Positions 61,093-64,000 of a stretch of 64,000 nt of DNA are shown in pieces. Every line of letters starts with the position of its first letter. Positions within the stretch are counted from its first letter, which is position 1. The DNA is from Bradyrhizobium sp. CCGB12 (GTDB taxonomy: Bacteria; Pseudomonadota; Alphaproteobacteria; Rhizobiales; Xanthobacteraceae), in the NCBI RefSeq assembly GCF_024199845.1, contig NZ_JANADO010000001.1, positions 806,001-870,000 of the forward strand, given 5' to 3'. The notes beneath the pieces are model-generated. The model saw nothing but the letters and a program-made list of their open reading frames with translations. It was not told the DNA's origin and ran no database searches. A program made the position numbers and the translations under genes.

Positions 61093-61462
61093 GGTGAATG
61101 GATCCTCGATTTCGATGCGTTCGCCTCAGGCGCAAGCAATATTCGCGTAAATAGGAGATCCTCTGAACGCGGTCCGTTTGGCCGGAAATCTGCATCAGAC
61201 AGGACGACGTGTCGCTCGCCCTCTCTCGGGCGCCTGATCCCCTCAAGCGCCTTCACGCGCGACGCGTGAGAGGATGATAAGCCTGAAGTAAGTGACGAGC
61301 AGCCTGATCGCAAAAGATGTGTCGAGCCATACGACCAACATTGGCATGCGTTTTTCACGCGCGATTGCGGATTCGAAAGCATGCTCGGTAAAAATGCGAT
61401 CGACCCGCTCTGCCGCTGATGCCATTGTCCCACGCCCATCAGGTTGGCCGTGGGACAAAGAG
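61093..61462. other. Spacer with an uncertain small minus-strand frame
   Basis: About 370 bp. A minus-strand frame (61243-61473, GTG start overlapping the SDR stop) would give a 76-residue peptide ending in a hydrophobic MLVVWLDTSFAIRLLVTYFR segment. It has no ribosome site and no recognisable family, so I do not call it as a gene. Confidence 0.35.
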
Positions 61463-62371
61463 TCATGATTCACTGCGGCGCACTGCTAGTTCATACGCAC
61501 CCAAGGCGCTTCCTGAGAGTTCTTCGAGATGCGCGAGGCCCAGACCGCCGACGACGGCTTTCTGGACGGGCGCGACGTCGGCATTGATCTTGTCAGCACC
61601 GAACGACGTGCCTACCACCGTCCGAGCGGCGCGACTGCCCTTCGACTGGCCGACGAGCTTGGCGACGGCCTCGGCGATGTCATGAAGCTTCGGAGCGTCC
61701 TTACTTTGCAGCATTGACGTGAAGGTTCTGTAAATGGCGTCGGGAATCTGGCCGACCTCGCCGTATGACTTCGTGATGTCGTCGTCTGCAGGCCTTTGGA
61801 TGCTCGAGTACAGGCTTGTCGGGTAAGCCCCAGGCTGAACTTCCACCACGTCTATCCCGAGTTGGGAGACCTCTAGCCGAATGCTGTCGGTCAAAGCTTC
61901 GATCGCCATCTTGCTCGCGCCGTAGATGCCGACGAAAGGGAACGTCACCCGGCCGAGGACCGAACCCATGTTGATAATGAGGCCTTCGCGCTCCCGACGC
62001 ATCGAAGGCAGCACTGCCCGCGTAACGCGAAGGAGCCCGATGACGTTGGTGTCGAAGATCGCTTTCGCCTGATCGGCCGTGAAGGCTTCGGTCACGCCCA
62101 CCGACGCAATGCCGGCGTTGTTGACCAGCACGTTGATCTTGCCGGCCTCGGCGAGGATGGAAGAGATGGCGCGATCGACGGACCGGTCATCGGTAACGTC
62201 GAGTTCCACGACGCCTATTTTCTGACTTCGCAGCGCGTCGGCATGGCTGCGATTGCGACCGGCGATGTCGCGCATCGAGGCGAAGACGCGATAGCCGTCG
62301 CGCGCCAGCCTTTCCGCTGTTTCACGGCCGAAGCCGCTCGATGTGCCGGTGATGAGAATAGTCCTGGTCAT
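61463..62371 (-). CDS. Short-chain dehydrogenase/reductase (SDR)
   Basis: A 302-residue classical SDR. Cofactor motif TGTSSGFGRETAERLA, NNAG in LVNNAGIASVGV, and Ser-Tyr-Lys in NMGSVLGRVTFPFVGIYGASKMA. Acts as an NAD(P)-dependent alcohol/ketone oxidoreductase in the cytoplasm. The C-terminal extension (GTSFGADKINADVAPVQKAV) resembles the retinol-dehydrogenase-like branch. Intact. Lies between the broken acyl-CoA synthetase and the thioesterase, all minus strand. Confidence 0.92.
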   Translation of the reverse strand: MTRTILITGTSSGFGRETAERLARDGYRVFASMRDIAGRNRSHADALRSQKIGVVELDVTDDRSVDRAISSILAEAGKINVLVNNAGIASVGVTEAFTADQAKAIFDTNVIGLLRVTRAVLPSMRREREGLIINMGSVLGRVTFPFVGIYGASKMAIEALTDSIRLEVSQLGIDVVEVQPGAYPTSLYSSIQRPADDDITKSYGEVGQIPDAIYRTFTSMLQSKDAPKLHDIAEAVAKLVGQSKGSRAARTVVGTSFGADKINADVAPVQKAVVGGLGLAHLEELSGSALGAYELAVRRSES

Positions 62372-62523
62372 GGTTTGCCTTCAGTGTTGATGGGGGCCAT
62401 TGCGAGATGATCAGCCGGTATGGCTGGTCAGGAACTGGCTGGGTACCGTTACCGGGATGTCCGAGAGCGAGCTTGAACAGACGTTGGACGCGGCGGGTTG
62501 GGTGATGGAGCCTTGGACGCGAG

Positions 62524-63057
62524 TCAGAAGGCGAATTCCAGGCTGGCGTGTGCAACCAGCTTTCCCGTAGACGCAAACGAAACGCGGGTTTCCGTGAAGG
62601 CCGACGCGTTGCCAAAGCGCAATACTTCTGCTCTCACCTGATAGTCATCGTTGACGGCTGGACGCAGGAAGTGAGTGTGCTGATACACGGTGCCTTTGGT
62701 GATGCGCCCCGTCGTGCCCACAGACAGTGATGCAACCGAGTCAATGGCCGCCATAATTGCCTGGCCACATACCGCACCGCTTGACAATTTGAGCGTATCA
62801 CGTTGCGGAAGCATCGCGGACACGATGCCCGGGTAGACCTTGAACTCACGAAGGCCGAGCATTTTCACCCAAGGCGCGAAAACATACTCGTACAACTCAA
62901 GAACTGTGGCATCCGTCACAGGCAAACAATGAAGCGGAACCGGAATTCCAGGCCGCCCAACTCCCAAGGCAGGATCGGACTCGTTTTGCGTTGCCTGTTC
63001 GGTCGCAAGAGCCCGGCTTCCCGTTAGCGTCATTGTATTCACAACCTCTGTAATCAT
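62524..63057 (-). CDS. Hotdog-fold thioesterase (PaaI-like)
   Basis: A 177-residue protein. The hotdog domain covers about residues 55-177: LKLSSGAVCGQAIMAAIDSV is the central helix, then TKGTVYQHTHFLRPAVNDDY and VRAEVLRFGNASAFTETRVS, with the final strand LVAHASLEFAF. PaaI-type thioesterases hydrolyse acyl-CoA. The first ~25 residues are variable; the ATG of MTLTGS nine codons... downstream of the first ATG is an alternative start. 152 bp upstream of the SDR on the same strand, probably one transcript. Confidence 0.85.
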   Translation of the reverse strand: MITEVVNTMTLTGSRALATEQATQNESDPALGVGRPGIPVPLHCLPVTDATVLELYEYVFAPWVKMLGLREFKVYPGIVSAMLPQRDTLKLSSGAVCGQAIMAAIDSVASLSVGTTGRITKGTVYQHTHFLRPAVNDDYQVRAEVLRFGNASAFTETRVSFASTGKLVAHASLEFAF

Positions 63058-63839
63058 TGTCGTCTCCGGTTCTCGTCAAAGCGTGACTACGAAGACGGAA
63101 GCTAGGCGGCTGGGCCCCGGATGTCGTGAGGCGATCGCGCCCGATCGTCCGTACTGGCGCGTACCGCGTGACGCGCCGAGCGGCAGCGCTGACACGGTCT
63201 CGGTGGCATGATCAGGTGTGACGCAGAGTTGAGCGGGATCTATCTTGCAGCCACGCTAGCCTGCGGTTGAAACCGATGATCGGTTCCCACGCACCGTACT
63301 TTCTGACGACTGACTCGTGCTGCGAGTGGGACGTTGCCGTTGAAAAGGAGGAAGCAAATGTTCGCGCAGCACCTTGATCGAAGAAGCGGTAAGTAACTGG
63401 AGCACACGGCCTTAGAAGCATATGTCGTCGCGGTCGACCCTGCGAATTGTCGATACTCCGCTGTTGACAAAGCCTCTCGTGCTATCAGCGTCCGGTGTCT
63501 CCCGACGCTTATATCTGGCCGGCGAGATGCGTCGTGTCATGCGCTGAACAAACACCTTGAGATGTACAAACCGGCGCCAGCCGCCGCCCAAGACGCTATT
63601 GGGATTGCGCACTACGAACGACGCCGCGATGCATATCACTTCGATCCACATTATCATTTGGAGTTCCGTTTCACGAATTATGCGAGCGTGTGGTGACGTC
63701 GATCATCAGCCACGGAGCCGCTCGAGAGCGCGACCGCCAGTGTCGTGCCGCCGATGCTGCGAATGAAGCTAAGTCTCGGAGACTGAATGTCGTGAGCACC
63801 AGGCGCCGTTCCCTATACGGACACGCACATCGCAGCGCG
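63058..63839. other. Degenerate spacer with one repeat copy
   Basis: About 780 bp without a supported gene. Starts with the promoter side of the thioesterase gene and contains copy 3 of the ~110 bp repeat. Open frames here have no ribosome sites or protein-like composition. Confidence 0.45.
63122..63236 (-). repeat. Dispersed ~110 bp repeat, copy 3 (inverted)
   Basis: Read on the minus strand it has GGACGATCGGGCGCGATCGC and CTCACGACA, and CGAGACCGTGTCAG for CGAGATCGTGTCAG of copy 2. Overall about 80% similar and opposite in orientation to copies 1 and 2. Confidence 0.65.
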
Positions 63840-64000
63840 ACCCCGGCGATTGGTGAAGCTCACTTTCCCTGCATGGATACAACTGCGACCATCGGCATTT
63901 GTGATCGGCCGTCCCATACTATGGCGGCGGGCACAGCTATTCGAACGAGAAAATCGTCTTCCAGTCGTTCTTCATGCTGATGACCGTCCAATTGTTCTTC
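63840..64000 (+). pseudogene. Unidentified coding remnant running off the right edge
   Basis: In one frame GEAHFPCMDTTATIGICDR is continued, after a one-base shift near 63910, by AVPYYGGGHSYSNEKIVFQS and FFMLMTVQLFF to the last base. The second part is clearly protein-like, with a Gly/Tyr-rich motif and a hydrophobic segment, but an in-frame TGA lies just upstream of it. Family not identified; the rest lies outside the window. Confidence 0.4.

Noticed and set aside
61080..61466. 128-codon minus-strand frame starting with an ATGA overlap to the SDR stop
   Set aside because: Although the overlap is suggestive of coupling, the translation is Ser/Arg-rich and lacks protein-like character; no ribosome site beyond the SDR coding sequence.

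Overview
The window looks like an accessory, island-rich stretch of a high-GC alphaproteobacterial chromosome, most likely Bradyrhizobium or a close relative. This rests on the codon and GC character, five ABC importers within 48 kb, class I PHA synthase, rhizobial-type small orphan proteins and a palindromic intergenic repeat with GGCGAAGGCCGGG arms. The genus is an inference; there is no rRNA or intact tRNA to confirm it.

Layout. (a) 1-9079: right end of a probable genomic island. It holds a peptide-type ABC importer (minus strand, running off the left edge), a sulfonate/taurine-type ABC operon that continues into an OsmC-like peroxidase and an NtaA/DszA-like FMN monooxygenase, and a tyrosine integrase beside a duplicated 3' half of tRNA-Lys(CUU), which I read as an attachment site. 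(b) 9.7-19.75 kb: a GntR regulator divergent from a sulfatase-like hydrolase (Thr where the formylglycine Cys/Ser is expected), followed by a complete dipeptide-type importer (binding protein, two permeases, two ATPases) with an amidase and an SDR embedded in it. (c) 19.7-36.8 kb: the most unusual block. It is bracketed by a decayed sdaA fragment and a full sdaA in the same orientation. Inside are a four-carbon acid-sugar kinase (DUF1537), a class II aldolase, an atypical shikimate-dehydrogenase-like protein, a PotABCD-type importer, a small plus large subunit pair resembling N,N-dimethylformamidase, a second large-subunit-like protein, a split transketolase, a GntR/FCD regulator and a GSA-aminotransferase-like PLP enzyme. 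Three promoters in this block carry the same TGATATATCA palindrome, so I propose one regulon and one uncharacterised catabolic pathway, possibly acting on an amide-linked polyhydroxy acid. (d) 36.8-38.3 kb: a pseudogene graveyard plus small ORFs. (e) 38.5-48.7 kb: a LysR-controlled operon of CitE-like lyase, CoA transferase, PuuE-like deacetylase, isochorismatase-type hydrolase, LivJHMGF importer and an SDR lacking the catalytic Tyr. A perfect ATTCC-N5-GGAAT box lies in the divergent promoter.

(f) 48.7-64 kb: lower gene density and many remnants. It has phaC, small exported proteins, a tandem duplication of an AraC-type regulator whose second copy has lost its DNA-binding domain, a methyltransferase, an IS5-type insertion sequence with a frameshifted transposase, a frameshifted acyl-CoA synthetase, an SDR, a hotdog thioesterase, fragments of LigD and MddA-like genes, and a dispersed ~110 bp repeat in three copies. 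The right edge cuts into an unidentified coding remnant.

Functionally the window is a collection of import-plus-catabolism cassettes, each with its own one-component regulator. Functional assignments come from recognisable motifs and family resemblance read by eye; no database search was possible.
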